Origin: Bostrychus sinensis
Taxonomy: Eukaryota; Chordata; Actinopteri; Gobiiformes; Eleotridae
Direction: 5' to 3'
Length of the DNA stretch: 64,000 nt
NCBI GenBank assembly: GCA_020698575.1
Contig: CM036243.1
Location: forward strand, 40,028,207 to 40,092,206
Below, one piece after another: positions 1 through 10,034 of the stretch. How positions within the stretch are numbered: position 1 is the first letter of the stretch; each line of letters opens with the position of its first letter. The notes under the pieces are model-generated. The model saw only the letters and a program-made list of their open reading frames with translations. It did no database searches and was not told the DNA's origin. The translations under genes were made by a program, and so were the position numbers.

Positions 1-1256
1 ACCACTTCAAATCACAGGATCCCAGGTAAGGAGTAACCAATACAATTTATTCCTCACGGATAACCACACAAACTGAAAGACTTTTCTTTGAAACACACTG
101 AACATTAATACACTAAAGACAAAACACAAAGGGAACTTTCAAGTATTTCTAATTTTGTTTTCAAGAGAGCTCCACATATTTGTTGTGTTTTGCGCTGGTT
201 TATTGTGCCATTGTTAAATTGTAATAAATCTGCCAGCTGTTCAACTTTAAATTTCTTGTTATTGATATTACTCCTCTAGAACTGAGCTAATAAGTCTAGC
301 CTTTTATTACAAGTAAGTGCTACATGTAGCTTGTAGCGTAAGCCAGATCCAAACCAGCGATCGATAAATCTCAGATCAACACAGAGCTCTGTTTAATTCT
401 GCTTTATTAACAGTGGAAATTCAGTGGTTGTGTCTCTGATTCAAAGAGAGCAGTTTTCTCCACAGTTTGGTTGAGGGTACAGTTTTATGGCAGTGAAAGG
501 AGTTCTACTGTAGCTGATCTCAGATATCACTGCTGCCCCCTGATGGTCAAAAGCTGAACGCAGGGGACGTCCATGTTGTTTAGGTTAAGGTAGACTTTAT
601 AAGAATAAGAAAACCTTTATTAGTCCCTACGTGGGGAAGTTGCATTGTTGCCACAGCATGCAGCATATAGTGAGGAGTAGCACACAGTGAAGTCAAACAA
701 GAGCACAAAGACTATCAGAGAGCAGTCTGACCAAAGACAATTAAATCAAAAACTAAACTACAAGTTAATCTGTTTTAGTTTATTTAGCCTGTGAGCAAAC
801 GAAATAATTATAAATATGCACAGTATGTGGATATTCAATTATGAACACATTTGCACTTGTCTGTGTATTAGGTATCATTAGGTATAACAGTATTAGGATA
901 TTATTGTCCTCAGAGGGAAATTTGTTCACTTGTGTTCAAGGCTGCTGGGTCAACCTATCAGGACCCCTCTCCAGATCTGAGCCAGGATCCTGGTCAGGAG
1001 CACCTGGAGCTGGAGGGTTAGAGGAAACCCAGCCACCGTACCGCCCATGTTGTTCAGTATAGCATCCGTCCTGTCTCCGTTACTGCAGCTCTAAACTAAC
1101 GCCTACAGCTGAACCAGCTCTGTCTAATGTTTCCTTAGAACAGACTGAACTAACGCTGCTCCATAAAACCACAAGATATTTACTGTTTTCATTCAAATAC
1201 TTTTGCTTTGGCCTTTCCTTTAAAATAGTCTTTAGAAACCACTCCAACTGCTGAGT
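1..1256. other. No gene; dispersed repeats
   Basis: AT-rich intergenic sequence. The 575-720 stretch (CTTTATTAGTCCCTACGTGGG) resembles a common fish dispersed repeat end. No credible ORF. Confidence 0.5.
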
Positions 1257-1302
1257 CTTGGTTTAGTCCTGGTTTAGACCTGGTTTTGTCTTGGTTTAGT
1301 TG
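1257..1302. repeat. Short run of the same 11-bp minisatellite unit
   Basis: About four units (CTTGGTTTAGT, CCTGGTTTAGA, CCTGGTTTTGT, CTTGGTTTAGT) stand alone here, 4.6 kb from the large array. Confidence 0.8.
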
Positions 1303-1317
1303 GCTTCCTGTTCATCT

Positions 1318-1550
1318 TAGTAGCATTTTAAAATCAATTCTGTTTGTTTTTAAGGCTTTGAATGGACTGGCCCCACAGTACATCATGGACCTCATTTAAA
1401 TTTACACACCGGCGCGGTCTCTGAGGTCCGAGGGCCAGTTCCAGCTTGTGGTTCCTAGGACGAGGACCCCCCCCCCCTTCATCAGAGCGGCCCCCACAGT
1501 TGAGTGTTTTAAATCTCAAGACCCACTTTTATTCTCTGGACTTTAACTCG
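1318..1550 (+). mobile_element. LINE (CR1/L2-type) reverse-transcriptase C-terminal tail fragment
   Basis: The plus strand reads ALNGLAPQYIMDL then YTPARSLRSEGQFQLVVPRTR, the conserved tail after the RT of CR1/L2-like LINEs. It has an in-frame stop and a C11 run. The related tail in the L2-type LINE at 47.3-47.6 kb reads CLNGLGSSYLSDLL and SRTLRSSGTGLLIVP. Confidence 0.7.
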
Positions 1551-1734
1551 GCGTGAGTTGTGTGGTCCTGTGTCTTTTACTGGTTTGTTTAGTTTAAAAA
1601 GCCATGTATCTATTATTTTGTTGCTTTCTTATTTAAATTTATGCTGTAACTGAATATTCTCACTATTTTGTGCTGACAGAGAGGAACTTAAACTTTGTCT
1701 GTTTTATGTCGACAGCTCCTGTAATCACTGAGAT

Positions 1735-1960
1735 ATGAGCAGTGAGAATGAGAAGTGTCCAAAGTGTCCCAGAGAAAAGTGTGCGACTGAAGGAAAAGGT
1801 TTGTTTGTGTGTTCCTTCCTGGAGTGACTCAGAGCCGCACCTGGATTGGCTGAGGGCCAGGTGGGCGGGGCTGCAGTGGGCGGGGCTTCACACTGACTCC
1901 ACAGGTGACAGGAGGCTGCTGCTGAGTTGTGTGGTTGTGTGTGAGTGTGTAAGTTCAGTG
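1735..1960 (+). other. Duplicated segment with CPKC peptide and GC boxes (copy A)
   Basis: ATG at 1735 opens MSSENEKCPKCPREKCATEG, followed by GTTTGT, a possible donor. Next come GATTGG (inverted CCAAT) and two GGGCGGGGC GC boxes at about 1864-1890. The same block recurs at 35703 and 41645 and its end at 39828. It could be a first exon plus promoter of a multicopy gene, or a mobile fragment. I do not recognise the protein. Confidence 0.4.
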
Positions 1961-2039
1961 TTACTGGAGCAACAGAGAGGAAAAGGTTCACAGAGAGATT
2001 TATTTACATCTAGCAGTGAGTTCCAAATTTCACTTTACT

Positions 2040-4500
2040 GAATTTATGGAGTCACACAGAGGCACAATGAAGAGAATTATGTTTTATTCATGAGTGCTTA
2101 AGTTAGTAAATGTATGAAAACTGTATTGGCTGTTGTTTAGGTTATCCACTTTCTCCTCCTTAAAACAAAAGGTAGAAACGTTCAAAGAAAATCAGAGTTG
2201 TTACATTTACTTACATTTACTCAACTAACTTTTCAAATAAATAGTACTTCTAAGAGTAGTTTTATACTTTTTACTTCTACTTGAGTACTATTATTTTGCA
2301 GTAACAGTACTCTTACTTGAGTACAGTTTTAGGACACCTCTATACTTCTGTGTTGGTTTCTAAAGCTTTATGTTGTGAAAAACTGAGAAGATTTGGAAAT
2401 GTGTGGTTTACCTTTCTTTGTTCTTTTATGAAAATGTATTTTATTTTTACTTTTTGTTTGTTGTTTGGAAACAGCAGAAGTGTCTGATTATTTTATGTTT
2501 TGTCTGATCACATCAAAACTAAAACAGAAATCAGACGTTACTACAAACAGTTCCTCAGTACTACAGGAGTGTTTTCACCAAATACTTTTTACTTCTACTT
2601 GAGTAATATTTGAATTAACAATACACAGACTTTAGTACAAATATTTCACAGTTATTATTAAATCTACAGCTGCTATTACTGTTACTGTCACTACTGCTGC
2701 TACTTTTATACTACTGTTATTACCACTGAATATTTATAATCTGACTGTTCATCTTTTACATGCAATGACATTTTGAGCAACAGAATTTCTGAAGTGGACT
2801 CACTTAATTTAGTCCACAGCGGTGCCCAAGAATGAGTCTGGTTTCTGAGAGTTTGAGTTGGAATAAACTTCCTCTGAACACATTTGGATAGACTTAACCA
2901 ATCAGAGAACTAGCTCCTACTTTCTTTTCTAAAGCAGGAGAGTCTGGTTCCTCAGCCACAGAGAGACGTTTCCCAGTCTCAGTGGATTTGGAGCTGACCT
3001 ATCACAGCCGTTTATCTGCAGCTCTGCGTCTCACAGAAGCACAAGATCATCTCAGAAATAACCAAGATGGCTGTGGCTTATACAGAGTGAATTTAATAAC
3101 TTCTCTGAGCTGATTAACGGCGTTTAGTGCTTTCCTTCGTCACCTGTTGGTTCTGCTGAAGTCCTCGTTGTTGTTCAGTCTTCTGTGGGATTTTTGTCTT
3201 TGTCCTGTTTCCATTTTAACAACAGTAAAGTCCCTCTGACGTCCTATGTAACCACCACATTCAAACAAACCCACTTTTTCTTCCACAAGTCTTTGTACAA
3301 CTGGCTTCTGCTGCTGTCCCCGTTCACAAATAAGAACAGAGCTGCTCAGAAAACGCTGGTGTTTTATGGAAAAAAAAACAGCAACAGTTCTTCATAAGCT
3401 CCATGTTTGTTTTGGATACAGGTGAGCGGCTCTTTGTTTCTCTGATTGGTTACTCCTCCTGTGATTGTTCCGCCATAGAAATTAAACTTAAGAGAAGGGA
3501 GCAGACCCAGTTCTGTGTATAGAACAGGAAAAGAGTTAGTCTGACTGGGGGTGGAGCCAAAACATCTCTATTGGTTGAAATGCAGTTGATTCTAATTAAA
3601 AACACAACCAACAGAGGAAAGCATTTACTCTGAGCTGAAACTGTGGTTAAGTGAAAGGATGCCGGACCCATTCCAGCTGAATGAATGGGTACAGTACAGT
3701 ACGCAGCAGTGCTCTCTCCCTCTGTCTCTGTCCGGCTCCAGTTTGGCCTCAGCCCAATGTTTTGGCTCAAAGACAGAGAAAAGCAACAGCGCTGACCTCC
3801 GTGAGCCCGGACCACTCATCTCATCTGATGGCTTCACCACATGGAGCGGGTCAGAGCCACAAATAATTAAGAAATACTTTGATATCAAATAGTAAAGGGG
3901 CGTGTCCATGAGTTTGTGCTCTGAGACTGAGGCCGACCAAAGCATGGAGACATTTACCCTGACAGTAAATGTCTCTGAGTGAATACAACATAACACAAGT
4001 GTCCCAGGTGTGAGTGAATGTGTGAGTGCGTAACATAAAGCATAGCACTTCTAACAGAAAGCTCCATAAACCCGCCCAGCAGCCTGGCAGTGCTGCTCTT
4101 CAGACGCAGGAACCACTGAGTCTGCCTTATTTTATCTTCTACAGCTCGTCTAATATTAATAATAAAAACTCTTCCTCGTGTTACTGTGGGCTCTCTCCTC
4201 TTCCTCCCACCTTTGTCCAAACACACACATGTACAGGTGAACTGGAGACTCTAAATGTCCCCTAGTGAATGAATGTGAGAGTGAATGGTTGTCTGTCAGT
4301 GTTTCTTCTGCAGGTAAACAGTCTTTGTCGACGTAAAATAGTTTTGTTGCTTGTGGTTTATTTGAAAAGTAATGTCCTACAGTAGCACTGAGTTTGGCAA
4401 AGGTCCCACGAAGGAAACATCAAACCTCCAACCTTAACAAACTTATTATATTAAAACTAATTAAAGGATGTCCAGAACTTTTCTTTACTCCACAGAAGAG
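2040..4500. other. No gene recognised
   Basis: AT-rich sequence with dispersed-repeat character (for example ACTTCTACTTGAGTA repeated near 2275 and 2590). ORFs at 3450-3815 and 3625-3996 overlap each other in different frames and show no family features. 4215-4310 resembles a common fish repeat. Confidence 0.5.
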
Positions 4501-4839
4501 TGCACAGTGGCAGAGTGGTTAGCGCTCCTACCTCTCACTACTTTGTTCTCAGAATTCTGACTTTAATCTCAGAACTCAACCCTCAAAAATATTTTGTTTT
4601 TCTGACAGTGGCCCTAATCCTCTTCTGTAGATTTAGAACGATACGATTCAACAGCTTCATATCGATACAGCAACTTTTGCCAAAAATCATAAAAGTTTAC
4701 TTTAAATCCAAAACCATGGCCGGGGTTGATTATGTCCAGCAGACAGAGAGAGAAGCACAGTTGAATTTTGAACATTTTATTAAATTAAATTACAAAAATG
4801 ACACCAAAAAAGACGAACATATGACTATGTTCTGAACCT

Positions 4840-5790
4840 TCCAAGGCGGCTCCAGAGGAACTGTTTCTGGCATTAGGTTGTTTTAGTGACAGCATCTTTT
4901 TTAATCCATAGGTGGATCCCTGTACTAATGAAACACTGTCCCAGTAATAACCTGAGAGGGGCTGATGTCCTAAACCAGGACTATCCAAATTAAAGATGTG
5001 TGAAGGCCGGATGGATGGACACATTACTGTCTAAATCATAACAAAAGGTTAAAAAGAAGTCATGTGGACTTGGTTTCAGCTCTTATCCAAGAGGCTTTCT
5101 CAGTTCTGAAACTGAACTGGTGAGAGCTGCTTTAAAACGCTGCTCTCAGATACAACCTTCCATCTGTTTACAACAGTCTCCTGAAACCCAAACAAAACAA
5201 ACCAGTTTCACTCAGGTCATTAACATCTGAAGGAGCTGACCAGGCTGGGGAGGGTTAACCACTCTGCCACTCACTCCAGCTGAGGACAAAGGACTCCTAA
5301 CCAACCAAAACCACTCAGGCTCTTTCATAGTCTATTTAGTCTCCTGAACCAATAGAATTTAGTTTCAGGTGTAAAACTCCTCCTTCCTAGGAGCAGATAA
5401 CCCAGCTCTCACCAGTTCAATTTCAGAACTGAGAAAGCCTCTTGGATGAAGATGAAACGTCTTCTACTTTGAAAAACCAAGTCCAGATGACTTCTTTTTA
5501 ACCTTTTATGATTCACTCAGCCTGGATGAGTGAGAGTCTTCACAGACATTACTGTCTAAACATTATTAATAATACACACAGGAAATAAACTCAGCACACA
5601 CATTCTCCTTTTATTTACATTTTTATTATCATTTTTTAAACACAAAAAAATGCAAAAACTGTGACAGACGTTTGTCAAAAACAAGAACCAAGCCTCATTT
5701 GGAGCGATATTAACATTCAAAAGTATATCCAGAAATATACAGTTTTTTTTTGTTTTTTTTTACTCACAAACAAAGAATCAGCTTTGTAAT
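4840..5790. repeat. Segmental duplicate of 61620-62060
   Basis: Shares long stretches with 61620-62060, such as AGGAACTGTTTCTGGCATTA, GATCCCTGTACTAATGAAAC and ACCAAGCCTCATTTGG. It differs by small indels and the 5036-5545 insert. Order and orientation relative to the B30.2 exon are the same in both copies. Confidence 0.85.
5036..5545. mobile_element. Inverted-dimer insertion flanked by a 15-bp duplication
   Basis: The two ends are inverted copies of each other (AAGGTTAAAAAGAAGTCAT.TGGACTTGGTTT, then CCAAGAGGCTTTCTCAGTTC and CTGGTGAGAGCTG). ACATTACTGTCTAAA occurs at 5021-5035 and again at 5546-5560. The paralogous segment at 61840-61855 carries the site once and without the insert, so this is an insertion of about 510 bp with a 15-bp target duplication. 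Confidence 0.75.
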
Positions 5791-5825
5791 AATTTTCTGT
5801 AAATAATGTGTCTTCTCCAGGAGCT

Positions 5826-5870
5826 CGTTTGTTTGTTTGTTTATTTGTTTGTTTATTTGTTTGTTTATTT
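5826..5870 (-). promoter_or_regulatory. Cluster of AATAAA signals downstream of the minisatellite
   Basis: GTTTGTTTATTTGTTTG-type repeats read AATAAACAAACAAATAAACA on the minus strand. This is the first AATAAA cluster after the NLR stop, 3.6 kb away; only ATTAAA variants occur within the array. It is a candidate poly(A) region. Confidence 0.3.
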
Positions 5871-5945
5871 GGATGCCATGAGCTGAAAAGCAAATGCTAA
5901 CAGCGAGTCCTGGGGTTCATTTTAAAAATGACATTTCATCCCAGC

Positions 5946-8900
5946 ACCTGGTCTAGTCCTGGTTCTGACCTGGTCTAGTCCTGGTTCTGACCTGGTCTAG
6001 TCCTGGCCTAGTCCTGGTTTAGACCTGGTTTAGTCATGGTTTAGACCTGGTTTAGTCCTGGCTTAGTCCTGGTTTAGTCCTGGTTTAGACCTGGTTTAGA
6101 CCTGGTTTAGACCTGGTTTAGTCCTGGTTTAGACCTGGTTTAGTCCTGGTTTAGACCTGGTTTAGTTCTGGCTTAGTCCTGGTTTAGTCCTGGTTTAGTC
6201 CTGGTTTAGTCCTGGTTTAGACCTGGTTTAGTCCTGGCTTAGTCCTGGTTTAGTCCTGGTTTAGACCTGGTTTAGACCTGATCTAGTCCTGGTCTAGTCC
6301 TGGTTTAGTCCTGGTTTAGTCCTGGTTTAGACCTGGTTTAGACCTGGTTTAGTCCTGGTTTAGTCCTGGTTTAGACCTGGTTTAGTCCTGGCTTAGTCCT
6401 GGTTTAGACCTGGTTTAGACCTGGTTTAGTCCTGGTTTAGTCCTGGTTTAGTCCTGGTTTAGACCAGGTTTAGACCTGGTTTAGTCCTGCTTTAGTCCTG
6501 GTTAGTCCTGGTTTAGTCCTGGTTTAGACTTGGTTTAGTCCTGGTTAGTCCTGGTTTAGTCCTGGTTTAGACCTGGTTTAGTCCTGGTTTAGATCTGGTT
6601 TAGTCCTGGTTTAGTCCTGGTTTTGTTCTGGTTTAGACCTGGTTTAGACCTGGTTTAGACATGGATTAGTCCTGGTTTGGTCCTGGTTTAGTCCTGGTTT
6701 AAACCTGGTTTAGTCCTGGTTTAGTCCTGGATTAGTCCTGGATTAGTCCTGGATTAGTCCTGGATTAGTCCTGGATTAGTCCTGGTTTAGACCTGGTTTA
6801 GACCTGGTTTAAACCTGGTTTAGTCCTGGATTAGTCCTGATTTAGTCCTGATTTAGTCCTGGTTTAGACCTGGTCTAGTCCTGGTTCTGACCTGGTTTAG
6901 TCCTGGTTCTGACCTGGTTTAGTCCTGGTTTAGTCCTGGTTCTGGCCTGGTTTAGGTCTGGTTTAGACCTGGTTTAGTCCTGGTTTAGACCTGGTTTAGT
7001 CCTGGTTCTGGCCTGGTTTAGTTCTGGTTTAGACCTGGTTTAGACCTGGTCTAGTCCTGGTTCTGACCTGGTCAAGTCCTGGTTCTGGCCTGGTCTAGTC
7101 CTGGTTTAGTCCTGGTTTAGTCCTGGTTTAGTCCTGGTTTAGACCTGGTTTAGACCTGGTTTAGACCTGATTTAGACCTGGTTTAGTCCTGGTCTAGACC
7201 TGATTTAGACCTGGTTTAGTCCTGGTTTAGTCCTGGATTAGTCCTGATTTAGTCCTGATTTAGTCCTGATTTAGTCCTGATTTAGTCCTGATTTAGTCCT
7301 GGTTTAGACCTGGTTTAGACCTGGTTTAGTCCTGGTTCTGACCTGGTTTAGTCCTGGTTCTGACCTGGTTTAGTCCTGGTTTAGTCCTGGTTCTGGCCTG
7401 GTTTAGGTCTGGTTTAGACCTGGTTTAGTCCTGGTTTAGACCTGGTTTAGTCCTGGTTCTGGCCTGGTTTAGTTCTGGTTTAGACCTGGTTTAGACCTGG
7501 TTTAGACCTGGTCTAGTCCTGGTTCTGACCTGGTCAAGTCCTGGTTCTGGCCTGGTCTAGTCCTGGTTTAGTCCTGGTTTAGTCCTGGTTTAGTCCTGGT
7601 TTAGTCCTGGTTTAGACCTGGTTTAGACCTGGTTTAGACCTGGTTTAGACCTGGTTTAGACCTGGTTTAGACCTGGTTTAGACCTGATTTAGACCTGGTT
7701 TCGTCCTGGTCTAGACCTGATTTAGACCTGATTTAGACCTGGTTTAGTCCTGGTCTAGTCCTGGTTTAGTCCTGGTTTAGTCCTGGTTTAGACCTGGTTT
7801 AGTCCTGGTTTAGACCTGGTTTAGACCTGATTTAGACCTGGTTTCGTCTTGGTCTAGACCTGATTTAGACCTGGTTTAGTCCTGGTTTAGACCTGCTTTA
7901 GTCCTGGTTTAGACCTGCTTTAGTCCTGGTTTAGACCTGCTTTAGTCCTGGTTTAGACCTGCTTTAGTCCTGGTTTAGACCTGCTTTAGTCCTGGTCTAG
8001 ACCTGGTCTAGACCTGGTCTAGACCTGGTTTAGACCTGGTTTAGACCTGGTTTAGTCCTGGTCTAGACCTGGTTTAGTCTTGGTTTAATCCTGGTTTAGT
8101 CCTGGTTTAGTCCTGGTTTAGACCTGGTTTAGTCCTGGTTTAGTTCTGGTTTAGACCTGGTTTAGACCTGGTTTAGATCTGGTTTAGACCTGGTTTAGAC
8201 CTGGTTTAGACCTGGTTTAGTCCTGGTTTAGTTCTGGTTTAGTCCTGGTTCTGACCTGGTTTAGTCCTGGTTCTGACCTGGTTTAGTCCTGGTTTAGTCC
8301 TGGTTCTGGCCTGGTTTAGGTCTGGTTTAGACCTGGTTTAGTCCTGGTTTAGACCTGGTTTAGTCCTGGTTCTGGCCTGGTTTAGTTCTGGTTTAGTCCT
8401 GGTTTAGACCTGGTTTAGACCTGGTCTAGTCCTGGTTCTGACCTGGTCAAGTCCTGGTCTAGACCTGGTCTAGACCTGGTTTAGACCTGGTCTAGACCTG
8501 GTTTAGACCTGGTTTAGACCTGGTTTAGACCTGGTTTAGACCTGGTTTAGTCCTGGTCTAGACCTGGTTTAGTCTTGGTTTAATCCTGGTTTAGTCCTGG
8601 TTTAGTCCTGGTTTAGTCCTGGTTTAGTCCTGGTTTAGTCCTGGTTTAGACCTGGTTTAGTCCTGGTTTAGTTCTGGTTTAGACCTGGTTTAGACCTGGT
8701 TTAGTCCTGGTCTAGACCTGGTTTAGTCTTGGTTTAATCCTGGTTTAGTCCTGGTTTAGTCCTGGTTCTGGCCTGGTTTAGGTCTGGTTTAGACCTGGTT
8801 TAGTCCTGGTTTAGACCTGGTTTAGTCCTGGTTCTGGCCCGGTTTAGTTCTGGTTTAGTCCTGGTTTAGACCTGGTTTAGACCTGGTCTAGTCCTGGTTC

Positions 8901-9510
8901 TGACCTGGTCAAGTCCTGGTTCTGGCCTGGTCTAGTCCTGGTTTAGACCTGCTTTAGTCCTGGTGTAGACCTGGTCTAGACCTGGTTTAGACCTGGTTTA
9001 GACCTGGTTTAGACCTGGTTTAGTCCTGGTCTAGACCTGGTTTAGTCTTGGTTTAATCCTGGTTTAGTCCTGGTTTAGTCCTGGTTTAGACCTGGTTTAG
9101 TCCTGGTTTAGTTCTGGTTTAGTCCTGGTTTAGCCCTGGTTTAGACCTGGTTTAGTCCTGGTTTAGACCTGGTTTAGTCCTGGTTCTGGCCCGGTTTAGT
9201 TCTGGTTTAGTCCTGGTTTAGACCTGGTTTAGACCTGGTCTAGTCCTGGTTCTGACCTGGTCAAGTCCTGGTTCTGGCCTGGTCTAGTCCTGGTTTAGAC
9301 CTGCTTTAGTCCTGGTGTAGACCTGGTCTAGACCTGGTCTAGACCTGGTTTAGACCTGGTTTAGACCTGGTTTAGACCTGGTTTAGTCCTGGTCTAGACC
9401 TGGTTTAGTCTTGGTTTAATCCTGGTTTAGTCCTGGTTTAGTCCTGGTTTAGACCTGGTTTAGTCCTGGTTTAGTTCTGGTTTTGTCCTGGTTTTGTCCT
9501 GGTTTAGTCC
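5946..9510. repeat. 11-bp minisatellite, about 320 units with higher-order structure
   Basis: Unit CCTGGTTTAG(T/A) with variants (TCTAG, GTTCTGA, TTAAT). A marker variant (TTCTGACCTGGTCAAGTCCT) recurs at 7061, 7523, 8436, 8898 and 9250. The spacings of 462, 913, 462 and 352 bp are all exact multiples of 11 (42, 83, 42, 32 units), which shows block amplification with the register kept. Almost every unit contains TAG, so it does not code on the plus strand. It covers the 3' end and downstream region of the NLR gene. Confidence 0.97.
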
Positions 9511-10034
9511 ACACAGAGACACTGAGGAGTCTTGAAACCAGATCCTAAACCCAGGTCTGAGAGTGTGAGTGAATGTGGAGTTGAAGGTGTGGAGGTGGAT
9601 CAGTCGGTCAGAGGAGACTGTGTAGAAGGACAGAGAGCCAGCAGGACAGTCCACATACACTGCTACTGTCCCAGAAGAGGACGAGGGGTGAGGGAGGGAG
9701 GTTTGTTTGTGATTATGACAAACATAGAAACCACTTTCAGAGCAGGACAGACTCCAGGACTGATCGTTGAATCCAAACCCACAGTCATAACTGTCTCCTT
9801 TCCTTCTGATTTCTCTGTAAGACACTGATATAGAAACCTCTCCACTCCACTGGACCTCCCAGTAACAGCGACCAGTCAGACCAGTAGAACACAGAAGCTG
9901 AGGCCAGACCTCAAATCTATCCTGATGATCTGGATATGGCTGCTCCTCTCTCACACGTGTCACCTTCTTGTTGTTGTCAGACAGTTTGAGTTCTCTGTGA
10001 GCTGTGTTTGGATCCAGTGTGAGTTCACAGAAAT
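9460..10034 (-). CDS. NLR exon 11: PRY-SPRY (B30.2) domain, copy 1
   Basis: 575-bp last exon; acceptor CTCCATCAG. PRY: CELTLDPNTAHRELKLSDNN. SPRY: GRCYWEVQWSG (WEVE-type motif) and GSLSFYTVSSD. B30.2 domains bind ligands through variable loops. After CGL the frame enters the 11-bp minisatellite and gains about a dozen repeat-encoded residues (Asn/Gln/Lys/Thr-rich) before the stop, whereas the paralogue at 62606 ends three residues after CGL. The domain itself is complete. Confidence 0.93.

Noticed and set aside
3450..3996. Overlapping 121- and 123-aa minus-strand ORFs
   Set aside because: Different frames of the same stretch with no domain or splice support; likely chance.
5946..9510. CRISPR-like regular array
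   Set aside because: The 11-bp units abut directly with no unique spacers, and the host is a vertebrate; it is a minisatellite.
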